A stretch of DNA of 64,000 nucleotides, taken from contig CM076147.1 of assembly GCA_038025085.1 (NCBI GenBank), positions 32,152,766 to 32,216,765 on the forward strand, in the 5' to 3' direction. This DNA is from Tetragonia tetragonoides. Its lineage: Eukaryota > Streptophyta > Magnoliopsida > Caryophyllales > Aizoaceae. Below, piece after piece: positions 11,801 to 29,400 of the stretch (positions within the stretch are counted from its first letter, which is position 1; every line of letters starts with the position of its first letter). The notes below the pieces were generated by a model. It made no database searches. It saw nothing but the letters and a program-made list of their open reading frames with translations, and was not told where the DNA came from. The position numbers and the translations under genes are program-made.

Positions 11801-12399
11801 GTATCGTAAATGAGGATTATATGGGTGCTCAAACTTGTTTGTTTATTATCGAATGAGTTTTGAACAAGTATTTTCACGATTCAATCACAAGTATACTAAT
11901 TTTGAAGGCGGTAAAACCCAACAAATATTTGAAGAACCGAGTAAGTGGTGCTTGTGTTCAGTTTATTTATCAACCAACCATTGAATAAGTACTCGTACTC
12001 GACTCGTTTAATATCGTGCGAGTTTTGACCGAATATGTTTGCAAGCCGCTCATGAAGGCACCAACACGTTTACAACTCTAATTCCAAGTTTCTAACCTTC
12101 CAAATTGGTAACGAAATCAGCAGTTTAAAGGCATCATGGGTTCAAATTTTCATCCATAGAAAAATAAATTATTCTCTATTATCTTTGTCGAGAGAGTCTA
12201 CTCTGCTATCACATTAGAATTGGGTTGGCTTGCCCAATACATACGACTTGCAGCCTATTGCATGCGTGCTGCTAAAATAAGGCCATGTCCACCATGGGTC
12301 CAGGACAACAATGGGCTTGGGCTGCCAAAGCCATTGCCATGGTCTTTGTCAATTCCCAATTTACACAGTCACCATACCCACATTAGATAACAAACAGAA
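8816..12399. other. Long intergenic stretch, AT-rich, no gene supported
   Basis: About 3.6 kb between the SINE and the SQD1 promoter. It contains a C homopolymer at about 9615-9629, a T tract at about 9823-9832 and small AT repeats. Open frames here (for example 9586-9807 minus and 10212-10397 plus) lack family resemblance. No RNA gene is recognised. Confidence 0.5.
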
Positions 12400-12407
12400 G
12401 AATATCC
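12400..12407. promoter_or_regulatory. Candidate P1BS (PHR1-binding) site upstream of SQD1
   Basis: GAATATCC fits the P1BS consensus GNATATNC bound by PHR1-type phosphate-starvation regulators. It lies roughly 60-180 bp upstream of the probable first SQD1 exon. SQD1 in Arabidopsis is known to be induced by phosphate starvation. An eight-base degenerate motif can arise by chance, so position is the main support. Confidence 0.5.
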
Positions 12408-12585
12408 GTTGCAAATGTTAGATACTCCCTTATATGCGGAAAGCTGAAGCTCAAAAGTTATGGAGATACTATCCTACCAGCATTTCTGAACACCAGCTCA
12501 GTTTCTTACCTTCTCTGTTCAAAATAATCCATTCTTTTTGTGAGAAACTCCGGTTAATTCTCGGTGATAGAATCTACTATACCAG

Positions 12586-16338
<3,753 letters not shown>

Positions 16339-17510
16339 TAGTAAATGAGGATTGGGGGTTCTTTTCTGTTGGAAATTTTATAGAGCACTTCTTGTGTTGC
16401 TTTTTTTTTTTTCTTTTTTTTTTTGTGGTATTGTTGTATCATCCAAATTCTAAATTGTTTGATCTTAGATAGACTTAAGAGGAGTAGGCAGTTGTAAATG
16501 CAGAAGCTCTGCCCACAGCCCACAGCCCACAGGATATGTTTGCACTTATTAGATTAGCAGTCCAATGTATCACTCTTGTATCACCCAGATTGACACCAGG
16601 AATAAATCTGTGCTTCTGCCTATTTCTCTTGGACATTAGACTAGCAGTCCAATGTATCACTCTTGGATTCATAATCCCCAACCCGTCCCGGCCCGTTCCT
16701 GCGTTTACATAATTCACCACCTCCCCCCCCTCCCCCCCCCCCCCCCCGTTTTTCAGAGAAGGTACCATGATACAGAGACTGACATTAACAGGGTTTAGGG
16801 ACATCGATCCGGTTTCACATCTTTCAACAAATGAATTTGTTAGTGTGTGTGTTCCAACTGCAACTTGATGGTTCTCATATGCCATTCTAAATGGAGCTAA
16901 AGCAATGGCCACAGCCGCTCGATAGAGTTGACATCTCTGTCCAATACTGCTGTTCTGCCACTTTTAACTCTGTTAGTTCCATCTCCGATATGTAATTTAA
17001 CTAATTGGATGCCCATTTACACTACAGCTGCAATCTGGGGAAGTTCTGAGGTTCTCTTCCTCTGATTGGAAGGATTGGACGTGTTGTACTCTATAGTCAA
17101 TAGACACAGAACCATCACAATTCACAAGGAAAGAAAACTTTTACATGGTTTTCTGCCAAAATATCCTGTTTCATGTACGCCTGCCACTTTGTCTATGATA
17201 AGAACAGTAGCCCCTTTCTGTATGAGCATTCAACAAGGCTGACATGACAGCAACACAGAATCATTACATAAATGAGAACTGTCATAGATTGGGCAACATA
17301 AAGAAACTATGTCATGGTGAAAAGTTTTTTTGGCAATTTATAAGCACTATTGTGTTTTAATCAGTTGTCAGAAATTTGTCACACACATCCCTAATTATGA
17401 ACCCTACTCTAGTCTTTAATTCAATTCAATAATCTTCAATGCTTCGGCCACTTAAATTCACTTCATGCTGAATGTTGAAGTTCGTATATGGCGACAGAAA
17501 GAAGTAACCA
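16339..17510. other. SQD1 3' UTR and intergenic spacer
   Basis: This holds the SQD1 3' UTR (T tracts at 16402-16425), a C-rich homopolymer tract at 16722-16747 and, further right, the 3' flank of the convergent hydrolase gene. No additional gene is supported. Confidence 0.5.
16551..16665. repeat. Direct repeat of about 30 bp
   Basis: TAGCAGTCCAATGTATCACT and neighbouring bases occur at 16551-16580 and again at 16636-16665, with about 55 bp between. This looks like a local duplication in the SQD1 3' flank. Confidence 0.7.
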
Positions 17511-20500
17511 TCAAAGTCTTGATTCGCCAGAAGCATATCCACTCACACGAGATGGTATACGTTCCATCTTATCTTCGCCTTGGTCTAGATCTCCCTTTAT
17601 AAAATCCAGAACTACGGATGCTAAATCATTTTGATGCAACGTAAAGTCATGGTCGGCTCCTTCTATAATTCGAAGGACATGATTGGGGATGATCTTGTCA
17701 AACTCTCCAGCATCCTTAACTGGTACAATTTGGTCCTTGGACCCATGGACAGTTAACACTCTGCAAGCAAGAGCCTATACATCAAAAATAAATGAAACAG
17801 TGTAGCACAATCATCGGTAGCACTTAAACCATTTGAATCCAGCAAAAATTGAAGGCTCAATTCTGAATCCTGACCTGCAATTTCCATGTATTGATTGACA
17901 TGCTGCTCGAACATTTGTAGAAAGGCGATCCATCAAGCTCTCTTCAGTCACACGGTACTGAAACTTTCCTATGATACAAAAAGTAAATATTGCAAACAAT
18001 AGAAGATAAAAACAGTCTTTGTGCTGTGCCAGAGCATCTACGACTCCTACCATTCTCTTTAGAAACTCCAAATGAATATATAAATACTCCTGGATATATC
18101 AATGTCAAGTTTTTTAAACTACAAGTCAGAAAAACCGTAGTTTAGCTTACCCAGTCTATTATTAACGTCAATAAATCCATCTTGCTTAATCCTTTCCAGA
18201 TAACCCTTACCCAGGCGACCTTCAATGCCTTTTGCCAGATCAAAGCGGCCAGAAATGTTAACAACTCTACTAACATCGTGGTACTTAGAAGCATACAGAA
18301 GCACGACGTTCCCTCCTGCAAGAACCTTTTTCAGCAGTAATTCTATGTTAAAGTAAGCAGTTCAGGGTTTGCCAGTAAGCTTACTGAACCAGCCAACAAG
18401 AATTAAGTGGAGCAAAACATAAGCATGCAAAACAAAGGAATCATTTAGCAAGTTGATTTCCCTCGATTTCTCTTGCTCTGCGGTTGTTTATTCCATCCAA
18501 GTTCCCAAAATGCAGTTACAGCTTATAAACAGTTCCAGAAATGGGTTTGACAGATTTCTAACATTGAAAACAGTCTCTTCTTCAATATTACCATTGAGGA
18601 TTAGTAGCATAACTTATGAGAATCATTAACGTGACATTACCAATCAATAGATCAGAAATTTTCACACGGCAAGTTGGTCATCAGTACCGAAATAGACGGT
18701 TTGGTGGTATAAATGATGTGACCTTTACTACCTAGACCAAAGATCCAGAACCGTGCTTCACATGTTCTTAGATTCCAAAGCTTGTGCAATTTCGAGTTTC
18801 GACCTTAAACATGCTTTTAGAATACCTTAAGCAAAGCAATATGTTCTTCCATTCACAATTTCAACTTTTACTAGAATAGGCTTCAATTGAACAGGATATA
18901 TATTCACCTTTACTGTGACCGATGATTGAGGTAATAGAACGGCCAATCCCACGAAAATATTGGACAACTGCACGCAAGTCTTCAGCTTCTCGGCAATAGT
19001 TACCATATCTGAATAAACCTTCACTTTCCCTGCAGAAAAGACCATTAACAGTTTCGATCAATGTCATCCTGCATTTACTATGTTCCTAAACTCTTGTTTT
19101 TACACAAAAGAATGCACCAAGCTGAAAGCCACAGAGTAAAATACAATGTAATCAAGATTCCATAACATAGATTTTAGAGACAAAGAGTCAAGGTAAAAGT
19201 GAAAATTCATGGGATCAAATAAATATATAACATCTTTGGTACAGCTAAAATGACAGTCAGAAATGGATATTCTGTCCTTGGAACAGTAATTAGTCAAACC
19301 ATATTCATTTTCATGGAAAAGGAAGCACTATCGCAACATATCGTCACACATAGGGTTCGTTTACTTACTTGCAATCAAATGCAATGCAATGCAATCATTT
19401 TAAAGAGTATATGTGGGGTGAAAAGTGAAGGAGTGGAGAAGAGGGATGGAAAAAGTGGGGTTGATTGCATTATCCAATGTACTCACAATTGCTCAATTTT
19501 TCCAATGTAATGGTGATTACTTTGGATTGTATAATCAAACTCACTTGTCCTATCTCTTTTCACCCCATTCTTCCTTTTCAACCACACATTTACTCTATAA
19601 AATGATTGCATTGCATAGCAATTGATTGCAAGCAAGTAAACACCACCATAGTAATATTATCTGTAATAAGCATAAGTCACCTCCTGTACCCAACAGAAGT
19701 GACTGTTTATAATATCCTATTTTACTAGATAATTTGTATCCTAATCCTAGGTAATTAAATAGTACTACCTCCGTTTTTTGAAGATGTTTACATTTGCTTT
19801 TTCACGGTCTCCAATGCACTACTTTGACCGTAGATAATTGTAATTATATGCATATATAAATTATAAGATTATAATTTTTTGAAAGTATTCTTTAAAATGA
19901 ATCTAAAAATAGAATTTTTACATTATAAATATTTGTATTTTTTCACTAATTCATGGTCAAAGTTTGTGAACTTTGACCTTGAAAAATGAATTGTAAACAT
20001 CTTGGTGAAACGGATTAAGTATGTTACAACTTACAAGCACTGATGATTTCTCACCAACTCTTTGAACTATTACTACGTAGATTCTTGATTTACCTAAATC
20101 TCCAAAATTGCATTCAGTTTTGTTTGTCTTTCTCTTACCCATTCCCAGAGAAGTCAAAACGGAAGGCACTAATTCCGATCTTTTCTACTGCAGCAGCAAG
20201 GCTCGCCATGGGAATGTGATCCTGAAATCAAAGTTTCAGACACATAAGTGAATGATCATAGACGATCCCATCAAATTTGGTTGTCGGCCTCAATGCAGAA
20301 CAAATATTTACAATTTTCCAATTTTCTCCATACATTACACACATACCACAAATAATTCACAAGCTAACTCAAATCTGCATCTTCACAGAAAACACTTCAT
20401 CATTTTCTAATCCTAAAAACTTTGGTTAACTAGACAAGTCAATGCAGAAAAAAAAAAAGAAAAGAAAAGAAAGAGTGAAACATATACAATGGTATCAATT

Positions 20501-22134
20501 TTGACATTAAGGCAAAATTGCATATACTTGGATGCATAACAGGGTAAAACATCTTCAAACTAACAACGATTCAAATGTATGTAGCTACTGGATGGGGAAC
20601 TACTCCTTTTATGGGAGTTGCAATGCCTTTCTTTACAATCTTCCTACCAATTATTTTTGGAAAGTTAACTCAAATCAAATCTCCGCAGAACAACTTGACT
20701 ATCATCAGTCATCATCATCAAAGTCATAGCTAACACTTTGTGAGAGTCGGCCACACAATTCTCATTGCAAGGGAAACAATTACATGATGAGACAAAAGAT
20801 TTAAGTGCAAGTTGAGGAAAGCACAAAGCTTCTCTATTCGCCAAGAAAGGAAAGAGATAGAAGTACATATAACTTGAGTTAAAATGTTGAAATAAAACTC
20901 CACAGTTCAACAGCAAACACTAACCTTTGAGGACTTGATTCCATGGCAGACAATCAGAAGCTCCTTGGAGCCTGTTTCATGTAATATGCCTACAAGCTTT
21001 TCACCATGATAATTTGGTATCATGATTCTCTTTTCAACACTTGCTGCAAAAAAAAATGTGAAAAGATGATTGCATATGAAACATTGAACAAGTACAAGGA
21101 AAAGTTGCAGAAAAAAGGAAAGGGTACAGGAATTTTTCAGGAGAATTGAGGGTGTGTCAGATGTTCTCTCCCAACTATTTGATTAATCTAAGTGCCTTAC
21201 TGCCACTGTTCCAATTCATCCAGCAACACAAAAACCCAAAGAAAAATAGACTATAGCCATTAAGAAAATGAATTTACTAACTCAAATACTCAATGTGTTC
21301 TTAGAACTATTAGGGTGGATCAGTAGACTCATTACCAAAAATAGCTTTGGAGTTGCTTGCACCGAAAAATAACTTCATCTAGAGGCCCAATTCCAATGAT
21401 CAATAATAGAATTCGAAAAGTACAAACTATCAGAGGTGCACCAACAGCTGTAACTTTTATAAAACCTTAAATCTCGGCATTTGTCGAAAAAAACCATAGT
21501 TTCTTCCCTAGGTGTTAACATTAACCAAGTCATGTTTATTACAAGATGTTAACCCATGTAGGCAAACTCTACTAATTAGGATGATTAGTCTGGAAAAATG
21601 TTTTTTCTTTCTTTCAATGCATATTTTTGTAAACATCACACAATGTAAACATTGCCAATTCTCAAACCTTTGCAATCGTTACGAATTCTTACAAGCGCTC
21701 AGAATCAACAATACAAGCACTTTGACAAAAACCAAATTGGTCATGACTTCAACATAGTTCAGATATTAGTTTAACCACCACTTTGCTAAAAATAGATTTA
21801 ACCTTCAATTAAAGAAGCAAACACAAGCAATTAGCAAGTAAATTATTACTGAAACCCATTGGCCATTACTACATCAAACTCAGAAAAAGCAAAAAGTGAC
21901 AACTTTAACCGTACATCAATATCATCATCAGACATATTCGAAGAACACTAAACGAGTTCATTAAATCTACAAGTGGGTTAGGATCATCACCATAAGCCCA
22001 ACCAATTCTACCCTTTGGGCCCAAAATGAAGACAGAAAAAGTTGAAATTTGATTGCAGGTCGTTGCTTACCGTGGTGATGATTGCTGTGGTCTTCAGGGG
22101 TTAATTGCGACTTTCCGGGTTGACGATCAACCAT
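17511..22134 (-). CDS. Alpha/beta-hydrolase superfamily protein (seven exons)
   Basis: The exons, in transcript order, are 22134-22071, 21043-20925, 20221-20139, 19029-18908, 18315-18151, 17968-17875 and 17760-17511. All introns are GT..AG and all phases join, giving 298 residues. The fold is that of plant cytosolic serine esterase/lipase-like proteins: an oxyanion HG in CHGIKSS (55-56), the nucleophile elbow GHSKGG with Ser128, an acid in HGSKDQIVP (Asp225) and a catalytic His in GADHDFTLH (His253). All three members of the triad are present, so an active hydrolase is expected; the substrate is unknown. The nearest plant relatives I recognise are small Arabidopsis hydrolases of the At3g47590/At5g19630 type. 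The start MVDRQPGK is the only upstream Met in frame in exon 1. The large fourth and sixth introns are swollen, the third-to-fourth exon interval by two MITEs. Convergent with SQD1. Confidence 0.9.
19354..19644. mobile_element. MITE with inverted ends of about 50 bp in a hydrolase intron
   Basis: The left end (from GGTTCGTTTACTTACTTGC) and the reverse complement of the right end (GGTGTTTACTTGCTTGC) pair over about 50 bp, including a shared GCAATGCAATCATTTTA block. CATAG occurs beside both ends, offset by two bases on the right, so the target duplication is uncertain. The interior is non-coding. Confidence 0.65.
19765..20019. mobile_element. Stowaway-like MITE in a hydrolase intron
   Basis: It is bounded by TA (19763-19764 and 20020-20021). 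The left end CTACCTCCGTT and the right end, whose reverse complement is CTTAATCCGTTT, are Stowaway-like. The AT-rich interior contains the same TGACCGT/AATTGTAATTAT words as the MITE at 2456-2722. Confidence 0.65.
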
Positions 22135-23458
22135 GCTGAATTTGGAGGAGAGAGGGAAGAACAGAAATAGTGAGTTTTTTTTTTTTTGAGGGCCAGAAAT
22201 AGTGAGCTTGCTCACAAGTTCAAGCCATGCTAAAGCCACCAACATCAAAATTGGTTGGGGTGCCTTATTTTCCACTCATTTAATAATCGGTTAGGTTTAG
22301 TTTAGTTTAATAGTGTTCTGTTTATTTATTTTGTATTCGGTTTAGTTCACCTTATTTTAATTTAGTGCTTTTTTTTTTAACTATATAATAAATTTAATTT
22401 ATTGGTGTTTAATTCAGTAAAAAGAAAAACTTTCGCTTAACTCGACTCTACAAAAACTGGGTTCTGATAAAAAACCTAGCTATCCAAATTAATGTGTGAT
22501 AATCATGAGGGGAGTGATCGAGATTACTCCAGATATCGGTTAGTACGAGGCACAATACAACCCAACATGCCTTTTACGCGGCAAGAATGAGCAGGCTTGA
22601 GTTTGGATCTTGAAGACAAAGCAAGGTCGGGCACGACAAAACTTTAAACAATATTCAAAAAAAGCTTGGGCATGACACGCATGACACGAACACAACACGA
22701 TAGAAGCACAGACACGACTTGGCCTGCCGATTTGGATGAACCGGCACGACACGGAGTACACCAACTATAACCTCCAATTCACCCCTCCGCCACCTAATCT
22801 AAGGCTGAATTCACCCAAGTCGAACAACCTAGATATTTTATAATCGAGTTCTGGGGTCGCTTGAAGGTCGTGTTTCCATTTCTGAATTGAACCTACCTCA
22901 GTATTGGAGGGTAAACACTAAACAGTAAAGACGAATATTTGATCAACCCTAGGGACTTAAAACTCTTTCAACCAAGTTCATTCATCACCTGTCACAATAA
23001 AAGAAAAAGACAGTAGCCTCACACAAGATTTAATCCTCATTGGAAACTTAAGAGCAAATGGCATCTCATTTTCCCAAACAAAATTTGACTAGCATTCACC
23101 ACCAGAAAAGGAAGCACGAGAGGATTTCGTGTGGAACATTACATAGATTGCAATGTCAATAGTAGAACAGGCCATTGCAACTGTTAAAATAAGGTGCAGA
23201 CCATCTTTTATGTAGCTACACAACTTGGACAATGTCAAATCTGCTTCTGCCGCTAAAGTTCTACATCTCTTGTTCATTTTTCCAGCTCACTGATTGATAC
23301 TGATACAGGGAAACCACCTAATTACTTGCAGCCAATGCAAGTATAAAAGGAACCAAATACAAAAGAACAGCTTCCACTGATAAAATTAAGACTAATTATG
23401 CACATTGAATTGAGTAAAAAGAAAGAAAAACCGCTTTCGTTAAGTAGAGAGGTAAGCA
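22135..23458. other. Intergenic spacer and FTSH4 3' UTR
   Basis: The left part is the promoter side of the hydrolase; the right part (about 23040-23458) is the likely 3' UTR of FTSH4. An open frame at 22540-22764 is Cys-rich but matches no family I know and has no supporting context. No transposon end is recognised. Confidence 0.45.
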
Positions 23459-26400
23459 CTAGCCAGATCCCACTGGAGCTATTCCCTTGGCCTTGGCAGC
23501 AGCAGTGGCAGCCGCTGCGGCAGCGGCTGCTGCAGCTGATGCAGCAGCACTCGGGGTTGATGGAGGGACTGGGTTCGATTGTTCGCTGCTCTGAGTGGCC
23601 ACAATCTGCTGTTGCTGTTTCTGTTCCGAGTTAACTTCATTAAGTAACTCCTTTATTTGGGCCCCAGTTAGGGTCTCCTTCTTGAGCAATGTATTGGCCA
23701 AGGCATGGAGCTCTTTGCTATGGGTTGTGAGAATGGTTTTGGCGTTGTTGTATGCTCTTTCGAGGAAATACTTGACCTCTTGCTCAATAAGGAGCCTAGT
23801 TTCGGTGCTCATGCTCCTCCCGTTGTCATCGTAATCATGGGCAACAAATCCAAGCTCTCTGCTCATGCCATACTTGGTCACCATTGCTCTAGCCAAATTA
23901 GTTGCTTGCTGGAGATCATTAGACGCGCCAGAAGTGACCTCGTTCTCCCCAAAGATGAGCTCCTCGGCGACCCGACCTCCCATACAAACATCCAGGCGAG
24001 CAAGCATCTGTTTACGGGATATGCTCGTCTCATCCTTGTCAGGCAGCTGCATGACCATGCCGAGGGACAACCCTCGGGGGACAATTGTAGCCTTGTGAAC
24101 AGGGAGAGCGCCATCAGTGTGCATTGCCACAAGGGCATGACCACCTTCATGGTAGGCTGTCATCTTCCGGTTCTCCTCAGATATGACGGCTGATTTCCGC
24201 TCACTACCCATCAAGATCTTGTCCTTTGCATGCTCAAGATCAGCCATACTCACAGCCTTTGCCCCATCCATTGCAGCCTTCAGAGCACCAACGTTCACCA
24301 GGTTCGCAAGATCAGCACCCGAGAATCCCGGTGTTCCCCTGGCAATGATCATAAGATCAACATCATCGGCCTTCAGAACCTGTAATTAAAGGATAATGAT
24401 ATTATAAAAAAATACAAAAATAAAAAATGGTCAAAGCGTCAGTAACACTACAGAAGATAAAGATAATAGTACATTGCTATTATTCCTGAGAAGAAAATGA
24501 TTACATGCAATTATTCACGTTTTCACAGGGGGGGAAAAACCATCCAAACAATGAAGCCTCAAGTTAATTTAACTGAATACAAAATGCTTAGAAAAAGAGC
24601 AGAAGGTATATCAACCAAATTTCAACAATAGAACAAAGCTACACAACATCCTTCACACTGATGAGAACAAGGGCACCTGAGATATGAAGAAGCAAGAAAG
24701 TAGAGAAGCAAACAATCTCCAAGATAGCTCACGGCAGTATTTTGAAACAAGGGCATAAGGCCATCAATAGTTTTGACTTTTGACCTAAAACCTCCCATAG
24801 AACTAATAAGAACCCATTACAGAGGTGTAGCAACGACATTCTGCATGTTAATTAAGGAAAAAAGGGAAGAGTATATGCAACAAGCTTGTTTCCATTGATA
24901 GACGAACTGGAGATAAGCGTACAGCGATAAGAAGGCTATATTGTTGGCTTAATAACAAAGAATGTTCCAACACCCTGTACAATGTATAGTAACAGTAAAG
25001 CGCAGATAAAACTTACTGTTATGCTCCCTTGGTTACCCTTCATGATGAAGAGACTATTCGTTTCAAAACAGAACCAGACCATACATGTGAAGAATATTTA
25101 ATTAAAACCAATATGTTTTCTATGGCCGCTACCATACCTTAGACATATGAACTTCCAGAATCTGCCGACGACCTTCAACATCTGGATTGGGAACAGCAAC
25201 ATGACGATCAAATCGCCCAGGTCTCACCAGTGCTTTATCCAAGGACTCTGGAAAATTAGTTGCAGCAATCACAATAATTCCTTCATTCTGTTTGAAGCCA
25301 TCCAGTTCAACAAGCAGCTGGTTTAATGTCATTTTCATATATTGCTGGTCCTTTGGGTTACGACTTCCTCCTATCGCATCTATTTCATCAATAAATATGA
25401 TACAAGGTGACCGCTTTTTAGCTGCTGCAAAAAGATCTCTGACTCTCCTGGCTCCAACACCAACAAACATCTCCTCAAACTCACTGCCACTGCATGAGAA
25501 GAAAGGCACTCCAGCTTCTCCAGCAATAGCTCTAGCCAGCATAGTTTTGCCAGTGCCAGGAGGGCCAACAAGTAAAACACCCTTGGGGAGTTTTCCACCC
25601 AAACGCGTGAAACGCTGCAAACAGCAAAAGACATCAACAATATAAAAAATACTAACATATCAGGAAAACAGCCATTGTTACCTTAATAACAAAAATATAT
25701 ACATTGCAGAGATACACTGAGCAGATCTAATTTTAAAAAGTACGAAAGGAAGGTCCTTTAGTCAATACATCTAAGTTCACAACACAAACACACACACACA
25801 CAGAACAGAAGCTCACATAAAAGGAAGGGTGAAATTTCATATTGCTGAGCAGGCTTCAGATCAGTCTGGTACTCAACCAAGCCACGAGCTAGCAGAGAGA
25901 AACCTAACCCCAGACCATCAAAATAAGACTCCCTCGTCCCAAACTGAAGGTCCAATGTTGACATTTTTTATCCCAAAAAAACAGTCCTACTAAGCATTTA
26001 ACAATTTTCTCCTCTCCTATGACTCGTAATTTTATATGCACAACCTCGGGAACTTTAATATTTGTTCCAACTTCCAAGTAAATAATGGACCTTCATATTG
26101 GAATGGAGGGAATAATAAACAAATAACATTTATCTTACATTGCATATTCTCGTACACATCGTATCTCTGCTTACATTGTCCCACTCAATTACATGGGCGA
26201 TAGAGAAGGATCAAGATAACAGCTAAGAAACAAGTAAACATGAAACTGAAATATGCACTCCATTATAGTGAAACTATCCTACTCTCTCTTTTTCAGTCAA
26301 TTTTCATTTGGTTATCTTGCATTGTTAAAATTTAAAATTTGCAAGCTCACCTATGCGAATTTCACTAGAAAACTAGATAATGCATAGTTTAGGAGCCATG

Positions 26401-29400
26401 AAATGTGCAAACGATTACCCTGACACAGAAGCCCTAGAAGTAACTCTTAGGTCAAGCTTTTCTTTTCTTTAATGTTCTGGGAGTGTTCTAAGAGATCACA
26501 AACTCACCTGTACTAAATGAACCTTTTCACTTATTCACCCAAAAAAAATATATAAATAATAATAAATTAAATAATAAATAATACATTTTCGTGGGGGCAA
26601 GCAAGGATATTACATACATGGCAAACACACACAAACCTTGGGATCTCGTAGATAATGAACTATTTCTTCTAGCTCTGCTTTTGCTTCATCAACACCTTTT
26701 ACATCACTGAACTTAGTATTGGACTCCATGCTAGGTTGAACCTCTTCATTCAAGCCGAGACCTGGAAGATGAAGAACAGAAAACAGATCACTTTATTAGA
26801 TTCAACTATTACAGAAAATTTCTCATTTGTCATAGGATCTCTCTTTGTTTGACATGGAAAAATTCATACTTGTGTGATCATCTGTTATTGATATTGCTAA
26901 ACAACCCAATTCCTCTATTTTGGCTAAATGATTGTTTGAGTTCATCTTTGAAGCCATGAAACAATTCAATCCCCTCCCCATATCATAATTCTTTTCCCAT
27001 TCTGACCAAGAATTGGACAACAGTTGTACCTTTACTAATTCCTCTGTCCTCGATTAGAGCCCCAACTCCTGAAATCAAGAGAAAGGCTAGAGCAATGGTA
27101 CGAAATGTACGCCACAACTGTTCTTTGAAATGCCCTCCTTCAGCGGCCACCATATGAATTGGAGCACTAGAAGTTCCCAGTACTCCATCTTTTGTAGGCT
27201 TCCCCAAATTGCGGAAAGCAGAGAGTCCACCTATGCTTTCTTCCTCTGCTAAGGAATGACCCGAGGCAGCAATACCTGCAAAAGTCCAGATATCAGCCGA
27301 GTGTTATTTTAAAAGATGATGAAATGGAAGGAACAACACAACTAAAACTTATGCATTAATAAGATCATCAAAATGACTTGCAAATTATAGAAACCTTACA
27401 TTACAGCAGGGACTTAAAAAACATATTGAATACCACAAGTAGAGAGATGAGAGTATGACACCACAACAGGAACAACTTGATAGATTTCTTCACTAAAGAA
27501 AAACGAGTTGTAAATCCAATAAGATGTACACAGCTCACAGACACGATTTTCAAGCCTAGTCCAACTGAGATCAGAAAGTTGGAGAAGAAGTCAAATGCCC
27601 TTTCTCCTTTGCGGTTAACTCAAGAAACAGCAAGGGCAAAACCCACCTCGTCCATCAACTCACAGTAATGGCAGACTGGTGATGAACTTTTACCAGGGAG
27701 AAGCCATTATACATTTATACCACTTTGATATGTGAATACTTACCACTGGAGAAAAGAGAATAGAAAAAAAAGTTCCCTTAAAGGGCAAACCCCACCTCGT
27801 CCATCAACTCACAGAGATGGTAGACTGGTGATGAACTTCTAGCAGGGAGATTCTGATATGTAAACACATACCACTGGAGAAAAGAGAGCAGAATTTTTTT
27901 CCTTTAAAGGCGAATCTTATCGTCCCAAGAAAAGAAGAAAAGCCATCACCATAACTTGGCATAGCATTACAATGTAAAATTTTCCAGAACAAACCTCTCT
28001 GTAATGTTCTCAGCAGTTCGCTTTCATCCAACCTATCGACCTTGACCAATGCTTTAATGTACTCAGCAACAGCTGCAGGACTGGAATGCAAAGCAGGTTG
28101 ACTTTCAAAGGTTCTTATCACTGTTTCTGGATCACTTCGACGATACCGATCCCTAAGAAAACCAGTCTCTGCGTCACGTGCTCGCTGACCGAAACTGCCA
28201 ACATAGCTTGACTGAAATCTTTGCTGGGAACCTGCAAGCCTATTTTCTGCAACCAATCACATTGAAACTAGCACTGAGTGATGACCACTTAAGTTTTGGA
28301 TTCGCAACTACATTTCCCTTTAAACAATCAAGTATCAAGGGAGAGAAAAGGGTGGGAAGAACATGAAGCAAAGAATCAGAAAGATATCAAACACGGGAAA
28401 GGTAACAAGATTTCACTATACATCATCTGAAAGCTTAGGGTCAACAAAATAAACATATTGAAGCACAAAGATATTTTAGGATAGAAGAAGAAGTGGTGTC
28501 ATTGTAGTTTGGTCCAAGAAATCAGAAGTAATTGAGTTATCATGGAACTGCATTCTTCCCTCAACAACCAAATTGTTTCAGTTGCACAAAGAGAGAAGCA
28601 CGTACGGTGCAACAGAAGAACTGAGGTAACTTTCTTCAAGTTTCAATTTTCTCCCCTTTACCCTTTTTTCTAGGTTCCTTAATCCTGTTTATGAAACTTG
28701 TCATTTATGCAATTGTGCTAGTCATATCCAACACAATATATTTTACCTAAATTCCCCTCATATCCTTCATAGATTAGCTGCATTACCGAAATGAAAGGAT
28801 AGGCAAAAGAACACCAAACAAGTCGAAGAAATTTACTCCTGAATGCAACCCACCAGGGGGGGAGGTTTGGTAAGAAGATCACAGCAATTTGGTGGGATAA
28901 AGGGAATCCCAAACTGCTGGGGTAAGAGAATGGATGGGAGGTGGAAGGGAGCCACTGCTCCTAACCCCAAATCTCTCCAATACAAAGACAAAAGGAAAAC
29001 CACAAGCACACACAAATCCAAGTGCCCAGCCAAATCAAAATACCACCAATAGCATTTATCAGAAAACACACAGAAATGTTTCAAAACCACAAAAGCAGGT
29101 ATACATATATATACCTCCAACATTGTTCAATTGTCTTAAGGTCGCAGAGAGCCTACTGGAAAGGTTCCTCAATCGTCCAATCTCAGGTTGCTGCTTTGCT
29201 ACCTGTCCAACAGAAATATAGATAAGTCTTGGAGGAAAAGAAAGCCAGAACATTTGGAACGCCAACATCATGTCTAAAGACGGTCATGAACCAGCACAGC
29301 TGAGCAATTTAAAATCCAAGTTGAACAAGATAGTTTCACTAAGCCAAGGCATAATCTTTGTTGAATCAAACTAACGTTCTATAGGCTCTCTCTTCTTTTG

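Noticed and set aside
22540..22764. Cys-rich small protein on the minus strand
   Set aside because: No signal peptide, no regular cysteine spacing and no promoter context; likely chance.
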